Positions 1 to 11,971 are shown, counted from the first letter of the stretch. The stretch: 64,000 nucleotides of DNA from Oasisia sp. SBJ-2009 (GCA_964017155.1 OZ024858.1:20358657-20422656); one strand, 5' to 3'. Numbers and translations: made by a program. Notes: a model not told the origin generated them from the sequence alone.

Positions 1-506
1 GTTCAACTATAGGTTGCTAGGCAACCAGCAGTAAATAATAAAACAATGAAACACATTGTATCTGTCACGTAGTGTCCCTTAATGCAACTGGAGCGGAGTA
101 TGCAATATTGTTATAAGTTACTGTGTCTTTTAAAAACTATACCAAACAAACCTTAACGCAGCGCCCTATGCAGTGTGCCTACTCTCCTGGTAGTTAGGTC
201 CCACGTATGCGACTAACATACCTGGTCCTTTATGTCCAGGGTGGGTGCAACACGGGCTTGTCTATCTACCCAAGCTTGCTGCCTCCCGACCAGGCCAGTC
301 GGTTGCTGTGTTCTCATCGAGGGACACTGGCTCAGTCAGCTTCAGTGGACGACGTTGTATAGTGTTGCAAGTGGTTGGTACACTAACCATCGACTGTGCG
401 ACTTGCAAGGCCAACGCTACTGTAAGCCACTGGTTCAACTACACGTTGCTAGGCAACCAGCAGTAAATGAAAAAATGTAATACATTTTATCTGTCACATA
501 GTGGCC
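1..506. repeat. 432-bp-period direct repeat with GTTGCTAGGCAAC palindrome
   Basis: Positions 1-79 recur at about 432-506 with few differences. Both copies carry the 13-bp palindrome GTTGCTAGGCAAC, at 13-25 and 445-457. The palindrome resembles an RFX-type X-box (two GTTGC/GCAAC arms), but no gene is nearby, so a regulatory role is only a possibility. Confidence 0.6.
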
Positions 507-1696
507 CTGCCTTCACAAGTCTGGACACGTTTATTCATATGGCGGTAACACTACATGTCCAGTATGTAGTACACATAGGGCATGTTCTCAACGTAGGAAA
601 CTTACATATGTCGTGCAATGCGCATGCGTGTTGTCCAGTATGTAGGACACATAGCATTTCTTCCAATACAAAATTGTAGCTCACGCGTCGCTACCATGTC
701 CAGTATGTAGGTCACACCGTGCACGTTCTCCACGTAGTGAACTTACATATTTCGTTGCGCAACCAATACACACGAGGCTAGGACAGTTTTATGTCATGTG
801 CATACCATAACTTCCGTTAAAATTACGCTTCCTACCACGTGGAAAACACTACTTCCGTAAAAATGGCGGGTCAGATCAGGGCCGTAACACAATTTCTTGC
901 AAAATTACACCTTCCATCATAGTCATAACGTTAAAAACTAGTAGCAGTTAAAGTTTCGACGCAATAGCCTTGCCATGTTTTCTTATTTGCTTGAGTCAGT
1001 GTGCTTTCTACATACCATTTCGTAACGTTTCACCGTTTCATTGCGTTAGACAGGTGGTGTTTTAACAAATTTAACTAAGTTAGTCTTGTAACTTGAAGTC
1101 AAACTAAATATTTTTCTGTTTCGACGCGATAACCTTGTCAAGTGTTTCCATTTTATGAAGTCGGTGTGACAATTTTGTATCATTTCCCAATTTTTCAGCG
1201 TTTCACCGCGATGACTTTGTCAATTTTACGTATTTGTAGTGTTTACATGCGATAACTTTGTCAAGTTTTTCATATTTTAATAAGTCGGTGTGCTAACCTC
1301 GTTCCATTTCAAAACTTTTCAACGTTTCACCGCGATGAATTTGTCAATTTCACGTATTTTTAGTGTTTACATGTGATAACGTTGTCAAGTTTTTTTTCTC
1401 ATATTTTACTAAGTCGGCGTGCCAACTTTGTACCATTTCACAACTTTTCGGCGTTTCACCACGATCACTTTGTCAATTAGACGTATTTTTAGTGTTTACA
1501 TGCCATAAGTGCAAACCGTATTGCTTGTTGTTTCTCCTGTTATAACCAGCGTTCACACAGGTTCCCGTTTTGTCATGTATGATCAGTCGAGCTTATTACA
1601 CAAATAATTATTAATTATACCATCAGCCACGTTGTCACGTGACAACTTTCAAAGTCTATCCTTTATTTTCTAAGTCTCCTAAAATAAAACATGACA

Positions 1697-1817
1697 TTTG
1701 CACTTACCTCTATTCTACAAAACACTGACGAAGTGAAAGCTTATATAATCATGGACATCATATGATTATATAAGCTTTCACTTCGTCAGTGTTTTGTAGA
1801 ATAGAGGTAAGTGCAAA
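1697..1817. repeat. Perfect inverted repeat, 56-bp arms, 9-nt loop
   Basis: The left arm is 1697-1752 and the right arm 1762-1817, exact reverse complements over 56 bases. The loop is GGACATCAT. The flanks are not palindromic. A transcript would fold into a long uninterrupted hairpin. No coding frame is associated. It could be a small foldback element, a small-RNA precursor or a young inverted duplication. Confidence 0.9.
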
Positions 1818-3609
1818 ATATTCTGGTAATGGATAACCGATTTAGGTCATTGCGCGTGTGAAATGTCTTCCGCCAATACAAAATTATAATTCACCATCGC
1901 TACCATGTCCAGTATGTAGGTCACATAGTGCACGTTCTCCACTTAGGGAACTTACATATGTCGTTGCGCAATCCATACACACGAGGCTGGGACAGTTTTA
2001 TGTCATGCGCAAACCATAACTTCCGTTAAAATGACGCTTCCTACCACGTGCAAAACACAACGTCCGTAAAAATGGCGGGCCAGATAAGGACCATAACACA
2101 AGTCAGTGTGTTAACTCCGTTGCGTAACGTTTCACCGTTTCATAGCGCTACACATGTGGTGTTTTCATGTGTTTAACTAAGTTAGCCTTGTAACGTGTAG
2201 TAAAATCTCAATATTCTATCGTTTCGACCTTACATCCTGTTCACATTGTCGTATTTTTAATAAGTCGGTGTGGTAATTTCCTAACATTTACCGACTCGAC
2301 GAGACAGAAAAAGTGATTTTGTCAAAATGACGTTTCCGATCACGTTCAAAACATAACTTCCGTTAAAAGGACGCTTCATGTCACGTGCAAAAAACAATTT
2401 CCGGGAAAATGGCGGCTTCTATCACAGCTATAGCATATCTTTTAGCGTTTCGAGTCAATAATTCGTATTTCATTTAATCGGTGTGGTAATTTCCTAACAT
2501 TTACCACCCAAACGAGATAGAAAGGAGGACGTGTTCATACATTTAACTAAGTTAGCTTTCCAACTTGTAGTAAAATCGGAATATTGTTTGTTTCGACGTG
2601 ATAACCTTGTCTTGTTTTCGCGTTTTACTAAGTTGGTATGGTAATCACCTAATATTGTTCAGCTCAATGAGATAACATGTAGTAAATTTTGAATATTCTA
2701 GCTATTCACCGCAACAGGCATACTGTCGTATTTTACTGAATCAATTTGGGACTTTCGTAACTTTCTATCGGAAAACTGCGGTGCTTTCGATCATAAAACG
2801 ACAAAGTCGGTGGCTTATCTTACGTCATAGAACATTTTCATAATCAAATCTATAAAATGTTGGGTTGTGACGACACTACTTTAAAAGCTAACACCGACTA
2901 GCGGACAACTCTAACACAACACTTGATGCGAGCGCCATCTCGCTGACAAAACAACCACTAATTAGGGTTAGGCACACTTCGACCACAGCCATAACCTAAT
3001 TTTAGTGTTTTGAGGCAATAACCTTGTCAGGTTTTCGTATTTTACTAAGACAATACGCTGCTTTCATATCGTTTACCACTTCAACGAGATTAATACTGCT
3101 GCCTTTTCACAAGTATTACCAAGTTAGTGTGGTAACTTCGTACTTTTTTAGGTTTTCACTTCGGAACACATGTAACGTTTTTATGTTTATGACATGATTG
3201 TAGCAACAAAACCGGGAATCTTGGTGTTTTTTCTTACGACACACAGCATTTTCTTAACCAAATCTAAAACAATTTAGAAAAATCTTGGGTTGTGACTTCA
3301 CTTCTTTAAAAACTGGTGCCATCTAGGGGATAACTCTGACACTACGTTAGACGCTAGCCCCATCTAGCGGACAAAATAGCCACTAATTAGGGTTTGGCGT
3401 AGAAAACGATGGCTTCAACTACTTCCATAACAGAATTCCTTGTAAAGTGGTGGCTTCGGTCACAGTCGTAACGTAACTTTTATAGTTTTGAGGTGATAGC
3501 CTTATTAAATAGTCGTGTTTTACTAAGTCTGTGTGCAAACTTCGTAGCATTTCGTAACGTTTCACCGTTTCATTGCGTTAGACAGGTGGTGTTTTCACAA
3601 ATTTAACTA

Positions 3610-3916
3610 TGTGTACAAGTACGCGGTCGGGCCGTTATCGACAATGTCGGGTGAACAACGGCCGCCCTGTTGCCGATATCGGGCCGATATCGGCTTCCAA
3701 GATTAAGCCGACGTTGAGCCGACCTTGCCGACATTGGGCCGACGTCGAGCCTCTGTGCAAGCATGCGGTCGGGCCGATATCGGCAATGTCGGGTGAACAT
3801 CGGCCGCCTTTTTGCCGATATCGGGCCGACGTCGGTTCCGACATCGGCCCGATGTCTTGGCCGACATCGCCCGACATCGGGCCGACGTCGGACCGATGTG
3901 TTTGTGCTGTCAGGGA
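3610..3916. mobile_element. GC-rich short element made of GCCGATATCGGC-like palindromes
   Basis: A sharply GC-rich block is packed with GGCCGA, TCGGGCCGA and GATATCGG units. Its first half (from about 3624) and second half (from about 3766) are a diverged direct duplication. Comparison with the sister copies of the surrounding repeat (near 1080 and 2170) shows that this block interrupts sequence that is continuous there, so it looks inserted. Long frames on both strands here follow from the composition. No target duplication could be fixed. Confidence 0.6.
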
Positions 3917-4605
3917 AGTTACTCTTGCAACATGTAGTAAAATAGAATATTTGTTTTGTTTCGACGTGATAACTTTGTAAAGTTTGTTTTTATATTTTAG
4001 TAAGTCGGTGTCCCAACTTTGTACCATTTCACAACTTTTCTCCGTTTCACCGCGATGACATTGTCACTTTGACGTATTTTTCTAAGTCATCTTGTTACTG
4101 TCATAACATTCTGTGGGAAAACTTTGGCACTTTCTATCATAAACCGACTCACACCATTTTCCTAATCAAATCTAAAACAATGTGGAAAAATCTTGGATTG
4201 TGACATCACTTCTTTATAAACTGGTGTCATCTAGCGGATACATCTGACACTACGTTAAACGCTAGCCCCATCTAGCGGACAAAACAGCCACTAATTAGGG
4301 ATTGACATAGAAAACGATGGCTACTTCCATAACAGAATTTCTTGTAAAATGGCGGCTTCGGCCACAGTCATGACATACCTTTTTGTGTTTCGATGCCATA
4401 ACTTTGGCAAATATTCGTATTTTACTAAAGTCAACGTTGTAATTTCATAACATTTAGCGAGTTGACGAGATAAAAAGAGGAATCTTTCCACTTCAGACCA
4501 TGTTCGTATCATAACTTCCACCAAAATGGGCTTCCGGTCACAAAAACATAACTTCCATAAAAAGTAGGATTCCTCTCACGTATAAAACAGAACTTCCGGG
4601 AAAAT

Positions 4606-5415
4606 GGTGGTTCTTGTTTCCAAAAAATATTAAGAATAAATTTAAGAAAAAAATAAAAACATAAAGACATAAACACAATAATACAGTAATTAAATTGTAA
4701 ATATTTTCAAATACAGGTAAACAAATGTCATCAATAAGACAATGTGCTAACATAAAAAGGGGCTCTACTAAAGTATAATAACATGATAGAACGTAGCAAG
4801 ATTAAATTACGTTACCTTTTTTCTAAAACTGTTTATAACTTGACATATTATATTTGTGCTAATGTTATAAGTTTGTCAGATAAGATGGAATTTGTGCAAT
4901 TTAGCAAATGTGTATTAAGCTGATGTATGCGTAGGTTATATACCACAGCATAATAACAAGGCCAACAGCCGGCTGCTGGGATCATGTTTGGACCCAAACC
5001 ATTATTCAAAAATGAGGGTGTGGGTGTGAGTTTCGACTAGGGTTTTGGATTTGTATTAGGGTTAAGGCAATGATCTATTATATAGAGATCAGTGATATTA
5101 TGTTTTATATAAGTAAATTCTGGCTCGATCCCCAAAGTCGGGTTTCCATTGTTACTGCCATGCCCCATATTGGAATAGTGGTTTGATCCAAATTCTGCTG
5201 CAACTGTCTTCACTTTTAAAAAAACCAATACATTTTTAGCGTAACTGGTTTTATTCTAAACATCACATTTGCCATTATGAATAATTAGTAGTACCATCAA
5301 AAAATTTAGACACAAATAATACTAGCCTAATGTTAAGAAATTTATAGCAGAAGTTGAGCCATTTAACATTGAAAAGGTGGCCACGTGGCGGCGGCTCGGG
5401 GACATCAAAATAACA
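4606..5415. other. AT-rich spacer, nothing recognised
   Basis: This is AT-rich, single-copy-looking sequence between the repeat array and the left target duplication of the MULE. Frames are short and start with non-ATG codons. I see no gene. Confidence 0.6.
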
Positions 5416-5424
5416 CGGCCGCGC
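5416..5424. repeat. Target-site duplication, left copy (CGGCCGCGC)
   Basis: This nine-base direct repeat abuts the left terminal inverted repeat. Identical copies occur at 15664-15672 and 18149-18157. Nine bases is the classical Mutator duplication length. Confidence 0.85.
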
Positions 5425-6212
5425 GCACGTTTTGACTCACCACATAGGTTAAGGCTACAGGGCCTTTTTCGACCAATGAGTAACGAGCATGATGTGTCCA
5501 TGTGGATAGCCTCTGTTTACACGGTACACGTGGCAATGTTTCCATGTGGTTCTGCTTTTGTTTACATTGTACACGTAACTAGCTAAACCTAGACGTAGCT
5601 TTTTCTCCGAATTCCGTGTTTACAGTCTGTAAAGTGTGATCATCCTTTGCGCACTTTATCTCAACGAACTGAACAGAAATATTATTTGAAATAACAATAA
5701 AAATTATGATTGGAATAGTTATATTACTTTGAAGAGAAAGTACGTGCCATTTGGTAAATTTAATGTACATGTCTGTCGTGAGTTTTTTGCATTTCAAATT
5801 AATGATGTGTGTAAATAATTACTAAAAACAATGTAAAAGTAATACATTAATTAGTAATTATGAAAATAAAGCTGGTACAAATTTAATGTAATTGATTTTA
5901 TTCAACAAACAACAATAAATATACAAGTAACACATAAAGATTAATCTAGACACAGCTACTAATTGCTGTGCATACATAAGCACTATACCACACAGAAAAC
6001 AATCTATAACCCAGATAGCAGTAATACATTAATTAGTAATGCGAAAATAAAGCTGGTACAAATTTAATATAATTTATTTTATTCAACAAACAAAAAAACA
6101 TATTCACGTAACATAAATAGATTAATCTAGACACATGCAGCTACTAATTGCTCTGCATACATAAGCACTATACCATACAGAAAACAATCTATAACCCAGA
6201 TAGCAGTAATAC
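5425..6212. repeat. Long left end of MULE element A
   Basis: The whole block recurs inverted at the right end of element B (about 17257-18148) with high similarity. It starts with the terminal inverted repeat and continues into the AT-rich subterminal sub-repeats. The block contains no credible gene. Confidence 0.8.
5838..6212. repeat. Two tandem copies of a ~187-bp subterminal repeat
   Basis: The unit starting at aatacattaattagtaat and ending at cccagatagcag occurs twice here and about three times inverted in the right end of element B (17260-17760). Partial copies border the inserted sequences inside B (near 15755 and 16510). Copy-number variation in MULE ends is common. Confidence 0.75.
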
Positions 6213-7245
6213 AATCATAAATTATAACATAAAATAAATTTATATTAAAATATATACTAGTATGTGTAATTATTGTTGGAGTGCTATAATTCTCATTCCG
6301 ATAAAAATGAACCAAATACATTAGTGACACATATGAAACTTTATTTTATATAGTTCAATATCCATTAGTAAATCAAACATATGCCTATATTCAAATTTTT
6401 ATAATGGTATAAATGTTACAGACAGTTGTATTGTGAAAGCAACTCTTATGCAGAACTGTTATACAGAAATAATTCTTATGTACAGTTACACGCAACTCAT
6501 ACATGATACAATGGAAATAATATATTAACACAATGCGTAAATATGTAATATTTACAAAACTTATAATGTTCACGTTTCATTGCAAGGCACAGACAGCTTC
6601 ATGTTGGACACAGGTGATGGCCAGGCTATGGCTCTGCCAGTCGATGATGCATGGGGTGAGCTATCTCTATTTATCTTTGATTTTCATATCTAATTAGCAA
6701 TGTCAAACAGCTTATGTAAACAATGTGGGTTGCATCAAGCATCCTAATAATGGAAACTTACCAGGAGAGAGAGAGAGAGAGAGAGCCATCATAAAAATAG
6801 CACAGTGGGGGGGACTCAAGTTATAGGCAGCCACCTTAAAGTGGCAGGCATCCATAACCAGGGCAATTATACTACAATACCAATACACAAAAGCAAGGTC
6901 AGCCCTAGAGTTGGTGACTGGTAGAGTTACATAATAGGACAGAGGTCAGTATCCACACTTTGTCACATCTACAATGATCTGTCACCTTCTAAATTCTAAA
7001 CACTAATCATACTTACATATCACACACAGACACACAGACACACAGACACACAGACACACAGACACATACACATGTTGGTGTATGGGAGTATACATACATT
7101 TTTGATCAATTAAATGAACATCTTGTATATTACGTGAGTAAACAGCATGTCGGGTATGACTGAACCATGGTAACATACAGGTATAGTGACTCTATTCTTC
7201 AGTTAAGAAAACATGATTGACTATGTCAATAACAAAGTGCATGTG
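6213..7245. other. Non-coding interior of element A with two microsatellites
   Basis: This AT-rich stretch has a (GA)n tract at about 6764-6785 and an 8-bp tandem repeat (acacacag unit) at about 7021-7067. Frames are short with no recognisable product. Confidence 0.6.
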
Positions 7246-7473
7246 CTAATTCAAATAAGTTACTAAAGGAACATGTTTTGGCATTCCAGATGTATCATCT
7301 TCTGTGATGCCTGCACCACTGCCAGAACTTCCACCACAGCCTGACCTAGGGGGCCAGCTGGGCTTAAACCACCATTGAATTCTCCATAGGCGACCATTAT
7401 AACGTTTCTTTGATTTCCCACTAGGATTATCTTTTCCCGGTAATAAAATTTTCAGACAGTAATTAACATCCAT
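7246..7473 (-). CDS. Short unknown ORF inside MULE (75 aa)
   Basis: An ATG-initiated frame begins MDVNYCLKILLPGKDN, is rich in Lys/Arg/Trp through residue 38 (RLWRIQWWFKP), and ends in a GCGGSSGSGAG-type tail. The first half lies within the 454-bp duplication and is repeated upstream of the endonuclease ORF at 12686-12799. No family was recognised. It may be a first exon or an accessory frame of the element; it may also be chance. Confidence 0.3.
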   Translation of the reverse strand: MDVNYCLKILLPGKDNPSGKSKKRYNGRLWRIQWWFKPSWPPRSGCGGSSGSGAGITEDDTSGMPKHVPLVTYLN

Positions 7474-7813
7474 TCATACCTGTCATATATAAAATTCGTG
7501 AAAATGACATATCTCCTTATCCTATAATCAAGCTGACAACCTTACACCCCTCCATTTTTGCTCCATTCACCCGCCGTTTGCCAATGTTGACAGCCCTAGG
7601 CCAAACTACAACTGTATACATACGCACCTGATCACTGTCTGACAAATGTCATTATTTCACAGCCCAGACGCTATGCTGCACAAAAATATCATTTCCTCCC
7701 AACTAGTCCTACATTTAACCCTTCCAGAAATTTACAAAAACTGCACAATGCAATTCTTTTAAGCAGAACTACAATGAGCAATGGCGGAGTAATCGTTTAG
7801 GTGGTATATGGCC
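7360..7813. repeat. 454-bp duplication, copy 1
   Basis: Near-identical to 12686-13139; the differences I noticed are single bases, for example ctataatc against ctacaatc. Both copies are in the same orientation. The bases just before copy 1 and the bases ending copy 2 share GGCCAGCTGG, so a microhomology-mediated duplication is possible. On the minus strand both copies encode the same 38 residues starting MDVNYCLKILLPGKDN. These then diverge: copy 1 continues into a Gly/Ser-rich tail, copy 2 towards the endonuclease ORF. Confidence 0.85.
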
Positions 7814-8632
7814 TATTAGATTCCGCAAGTGGTGCAAATCTTCACAAAAATTACATCACATTGAAGCAATGCATATATTGAGAAAACCTAATCCAGGAAT
7901 TTTGCTGTATCGGCCCACTTATTAATTTACATGTCTTTTAAGGTGACACCCGTGGGTCGTCGACAAATATGTGGCATGTCATGAATGATGTATATATATG
8001 AAAATTGGTACAATAATTTCATTATAGCACTTGACAATATATGAATTCTGACCCCACTGGCACATTGTGTACACCAAGTTGACCTTGAAGATACATAATG
8101 TAATTTGAGTAGTTGAATTTTAATATTAAAAACAAATATTCTCCATTATCCTGTTTTTTGGGCCAAAAAATGAATATTTGCCTTCTAGAAGATCTTATCA
8201 GCTCTGAAGCAAGGGTGTCAATTTCACAAATTATAGCCAGCTCTGTAGACACATGTGTGCTAATTATCATTTAGTGATAAGAAGCATCTCACTTCAAACA
8301 CTCACCCAGCAGGCTCAATTCCTATGAGGGCAGTGACCAGTAAACAACATTGGTCAGAATGCTAGCTCTGTTGCATCAGTGGGCAGTCCCGTCTTCCAAG
8401 CCATCTGTCAGAAATGAAAAATAGGACATATCACACTTAGGAAGGGTTGTTAAATACAAATCAAGTGTACATGTGACTATTAGTGTAACCAATCAGTTGC
8501 TTTGAGGAAAATATCTACCCTACCCCCCTAAATTGGCCGCAGCCATATAAGCTTACTGTTGTCGTGTCAGTAGGTTGGTTTACTGTGGTGTGCAACATTT
8601 GGATTATTTTTGTGTACGTTTCATTTGTGATC
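7814..8632. other. Upstream region of the transposase gene
   Basis: About 800 bp of AT-rich sequence precedes the transposase ATG. No coding exon was recognised. The frame of the transposase is open upstream of the ATG from about 8564 but contains no earlier ATG. Confidence 0.5.
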
Positions 8633-10041
8633 ATGTCTCACAAAGCTAGAGGGAAAAATAAGAGGGTGTGCGGTTTCAGGAAGGGTCATCCTGCATACAC
8701 ATCACACAGAGATGACAGCATGGGCGAAGGAGAGAATAGAAATTTAGCCCGATGGATGCCGCGACTTACCCAAGCTGAGTTTGCACGCGTCAGTACATCG
8801 ACTACAGCTGGCCTCATTCAGATACCTGACGCTGAGGGTCACTCGGGCTCAGCAAAACTGCTTCGACCAACACACGATGGTGGTGATCGTGATGACTTGA
8901 CAGCGAAATACCTACAAGGCAACGACGCACATGAGGAAATGCGTCTTTATGACAAAGGCATGATGGAACATATGTACAATGAATCTATTGAACAGCATTC
9001 AGGCCAGTGTTCAATACCCAAATTTACTGTGGCAAGAGAAATGAAAGTCGGACTGTGTTGGCAGTGCTGTCTACGGTGTGTTAAATGTGGATTCACATCA
9101 AAGACGTACAAGCTGTATCGCGAAGTGGAGACAGGAAAGCGAGGACGTAAGCCAGCAGCCCCTAATGTTGGCCTGCACGTGGGGCTACAAGAATCTACAA
9201 CAGGCATTGCCAAGAGCCGTGTCATCTTCACCAGCATAAATATGCCGTCTCCATGTCTCAGTGGCATGCAGAAGGCCACAAACCAGGCTGGTTCCACTAC
9301 AGCGACCATGACATTGGCAGACTTGGCAAAGAAACGTGAAAATGTGAAAGAAATCAATCGGCTGCGTGGTCTACGTGAAAATGCACCAATAAATATAGCA
9401 ATTGACAGTAGATACAATTCAGCAACTATCACTGGGTCATATCATGCAGGACAAAACGCCAGTCAGGCAATCACTGTCGCTGTGGAGAAGCAAACAGGCA
9501 AGAATGATATTGTCGGCATTTGTATTCAAAACAAGTTGTGCAGTCTCGGTGCTTCACTGAGGAGGCGAGGCATAGATGTCACTTGTCCGGGCCATGACAA
9601 CTGTACAGCTACCCAGCCAGTCACAGAACCACTCTCTGAGTACACAGCAGGGTTAGAGATAGGACGACAGTTTGCTGCCCAGAACATAGGACTTAGATAC
9701 GTTGTCACCGACGGTGATGCGCACAGTGCAGAAGGTGTGAAGGCTGGTATGTCTAACACAGCATGCAGCATAGAACGACAAGCTGACACAACACATTTAG
9801 GACAATCAATGTTCAGAAACATGATGAAGACACAATTCAGCGAGCGATTCTTCTCGGGGACGACAGCAGTAATGAGGAAGGAGCAAAAGAAAATGTTTGC
9901 GCTGGACGTGAAGAGCAGGTGTCACAGAATACACTCTACATTGAGTGACACACATGCTGGTGACAACCGAAAAATCACGTCATTGATGCCACGTGTCATT
10001 GAGGCAACAGTTGATTGTTACAGTGGTGATTGTCACAAGTG

Positions 10042-10045
10042 CCGG
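10042..10045. repeat. CCGG target duplication, left
   Basis: Pairs with 11091-11094. Keeping one copy restores the codon series of the transposase across the insertion point. Confidence 0.8.
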
Positions 10046-11090
10046 TGTCATATAGAATATTGACCCGGGGGTAAAGTGACCTGCGGGTCACTATTCTATA
10101 TAGAATAATGACCCGCGGGTCACTTTTCCATAGATTTTCAGTTATAGAAAAATGACCCGCCCTATAGAAAAATGACCCGCCCCATATTTTATGGATATAT
10201 ATTTTAAATAATGGTTTTAATCATAATATTAAATGTAGATTTATTATACAAACTTCACAGAGAAATGTCTACTTGGTAATAGCAACCAGTTTTTTTTGGG
10301 GGGTGGGGGGTCACATTTCTATGGTATAGTATATTGACCCGTGGCTTGTTATACATAGAAAACTATAAAAATTTGCCTATTTGGATGTTTATGGGCTTGT
10401 AGATTTATTATACAAACTTCACAGAGAAATGTCTACTTGGTAATACCAACCAGTTTTTTTTGGGTGGGGGGGGTCACATTTCTATGGTATAGTATATTGA
10501 CCCGGGTCAATATACTATACCATAGAAATATGACCTCCCCCCCACTGCAAAACATTTATTCGGTAATTATCAAATGGATATTTACTATGATGCTTGTATG
10601 AATCATACACCATCACATAACCTTATAAATTGCCAAATATTTTTTATAACATTGACTATTATGAGCTCCGGGTCAATATACTATACCATAGAAATATGAC
10701 CCCCCCCCACCTCATTTGCCTAAGGCAGTTAGCAGAATGTGGCCCAAGCAAAATATTTTCCATGAAATTGGACACAAAATAAAACACTGGTGTTGTTGGT
10801 GCAAGTGTCAAAAAAATATGCCAACTGAGCATTGCCAGTTTGAAAAGGAGATCTTTCACTGGAAAAAAGTATTATGGCATAACAATAATATTATTAATGT
10901 ATCAAAGTGCAATGTTGTATAAATATAAACAAAACATTACCTTCAATGTCATTAATACTCAAATACATCCAAAAAAAAATCCATGAAGAAACAAGGGGCG
11001 GGTCACTTTTCCATAGGGCGGGTCAATTTTCTATTATAGTATTTTGACCCCCGGGTCACTTTTCTACGCGGGTCAATATTCTATCTGACA
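10046..11090. mobile_element. Non-autonomous DNA transposon (Ginger-like MITE) in the transposase
   Basis: Both termini read TGTCA-ATAGAATATTGACCC (one base differs at the dash position between ends), inverted, with related sequence for about 45 bp. The flanks are CCGG at 10042-10045 and 11091-11094, a 4-bp target duplication. The interior has no significant ORF but many GGGTCA/TGACCC motifs, a duplicated block (about 10235-10335 and 10395-10503) and inverted internal copies of the ends. TGTNR termini with a 4-bp duplication match what I recall for the Ginger superfamily, whose transposase resembles retroviral-type integrase. The superfamily call is inference; the boundaries are seen. Confidence 0.75.
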
Positions 11091-11094
11091 CCGG
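11091..11094. repeat. CCGG target duplication, right
   Basis: Right partner of 10042-10045. Because CCGG is palindromic it also reads as an extension of the inverted ends; the reading-frame argument supports treating it as target sequence. Confidence 0.8.
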
Positions 11095-11852
11095 TACCAC
11101 TCCATCGTCTGTGCTGGTGGGAAAAATAACAACTGGTGGCACACGTCTATGTGGTTACAGTGCGGACATATATCACACGTTAACATGACGGACACAGACA
11201 GAGTCACTCTGCGAAAGGTCATTGAAATCACAATCGGTGGTCATGCACTAGAAATGACGAAACTGTGCTTGAACACTAACAAAAATGAGGGGTTGAACCG
11301 GTCGATATCTGCATCGCTTCCGAAGAACGTTAACTTCTCGTGCAATGTTACGGGCAGGGCCTGTGCAACAGTGGACAGGTTAAACTATGGCATTGGAGTA
11401 TCACTGCTGAGGAAACTTGAAGCAGTGAAGGCACCCATAACTAGGGGAGGAAGGGTTGCCCGTGTTGCAAGTCAGCTGCAACGCGAGGCTGTATATCACC
11501 AAACGTACGTGTGAAGACCTGATGTGAGAAGACGGCTGTGTGCAAACAGGTGGAGAAGATTCAATGCTGCACATGACGCAAAGCGTCAGAGAGAGGCAAT
11601 GGCTGACACACGAGCAGATGCACAAAGACGGTTATACCGTAAGGGACAGCTGGACATTACACCAAAAACAAATCAAAAAAATGTCAAGGTCAAGTTCAAG
11701 GTCACCAGTCACCAAAAAAAACCAAGGTCACGGTGAAAAAAAGAACTACCATTGAGCACCCGTACTGTCTTCGAGACAGATCTGTGGACGACCACACATA
11801 TCCGGCTAGCACATAAACAATGGTGACATAGTTACCTACTTACCTACTCACA

Positions 11853-11971
11853 ATACACAATACACCAATACACCAATACACCAATACACCAATACACCAA
11901 TACACCAATACAGACACAATATACACACACATACACAATATACACACACATACACAATATACACACACATA

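Larger units (their letters stand above)
1..4605. repeat. Array of large, diverged interspersed repeats, no gene
   Basis: No convincing coding frame is present. The stretch is built from recurring blocks. About 215 bp at 677-893 recurs at 1890-2103. A block containing the phrase gtttcaccgtttcattgcg recurs near 1013, 2118 and 3541. A block of about 150-190 bp with ctagcggacaaaa followed by ctaattaggg occurs near 2845-2985, 3258-3440 and 4166-4360. The spacing suggests a unit of roughly 1.1-1.4 kb that was duplicated and then diverged. The blocks are seen directly; whether this is an old satellite or several merged non-autonomous transposons is open. Confidence 0.7.
8633..11514 (+). pseudogene. 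Mutator-like transposase gene, interrupted
   Basis: Part 1 (8633-10045) starts at ATG with MSHKARGKNKRVCGFRKGHP. It carries a Cys cluster (CWQCCLRCVKCGF, about residues 142-154) followed by a core containing NIAIDSRYNS (about residue 255) and VVTDGDAHS (about residue 358), whose aspartates are candidate DDE residues. Part 2 (11095-11514) resumes in the same frame and encodes a Cys/Trp-rich segment, then TDTDRVTLRKVIEITIGGH. The two parts are separated by the 1,045-bp insertion at 10046-11090. Leaving out that insertion and one CCGG copy makes the frame continuous, so the gene was broken by transposition. After the stop at 11514 a basic, Arg-rich frame runs on in another phase to about 11736, suggesting a second break. 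The family resembles the Mutator-like transposase domain proteins of cnidarians and other invertebrates. Plus strand; no intron seen. Confidence 0.75.

Noticed and set aside
3609..4027. 123- and 130-codon overlapping frames on both strands
   Set aside because: Caused by GC-rich palindromic sequence; both strands give RYRPDIG-like strings.
5579..5797. 72-codon frame also seen at 17795-18013
   Set aside because: Both lie in the inverted long ends of the MULE and match because the DNA is repeated; no start context or motif.
8947..9432. 161-codon minus-strand frame
   Set aside because: Shadow of the Mutator-like transposase on the other strand.
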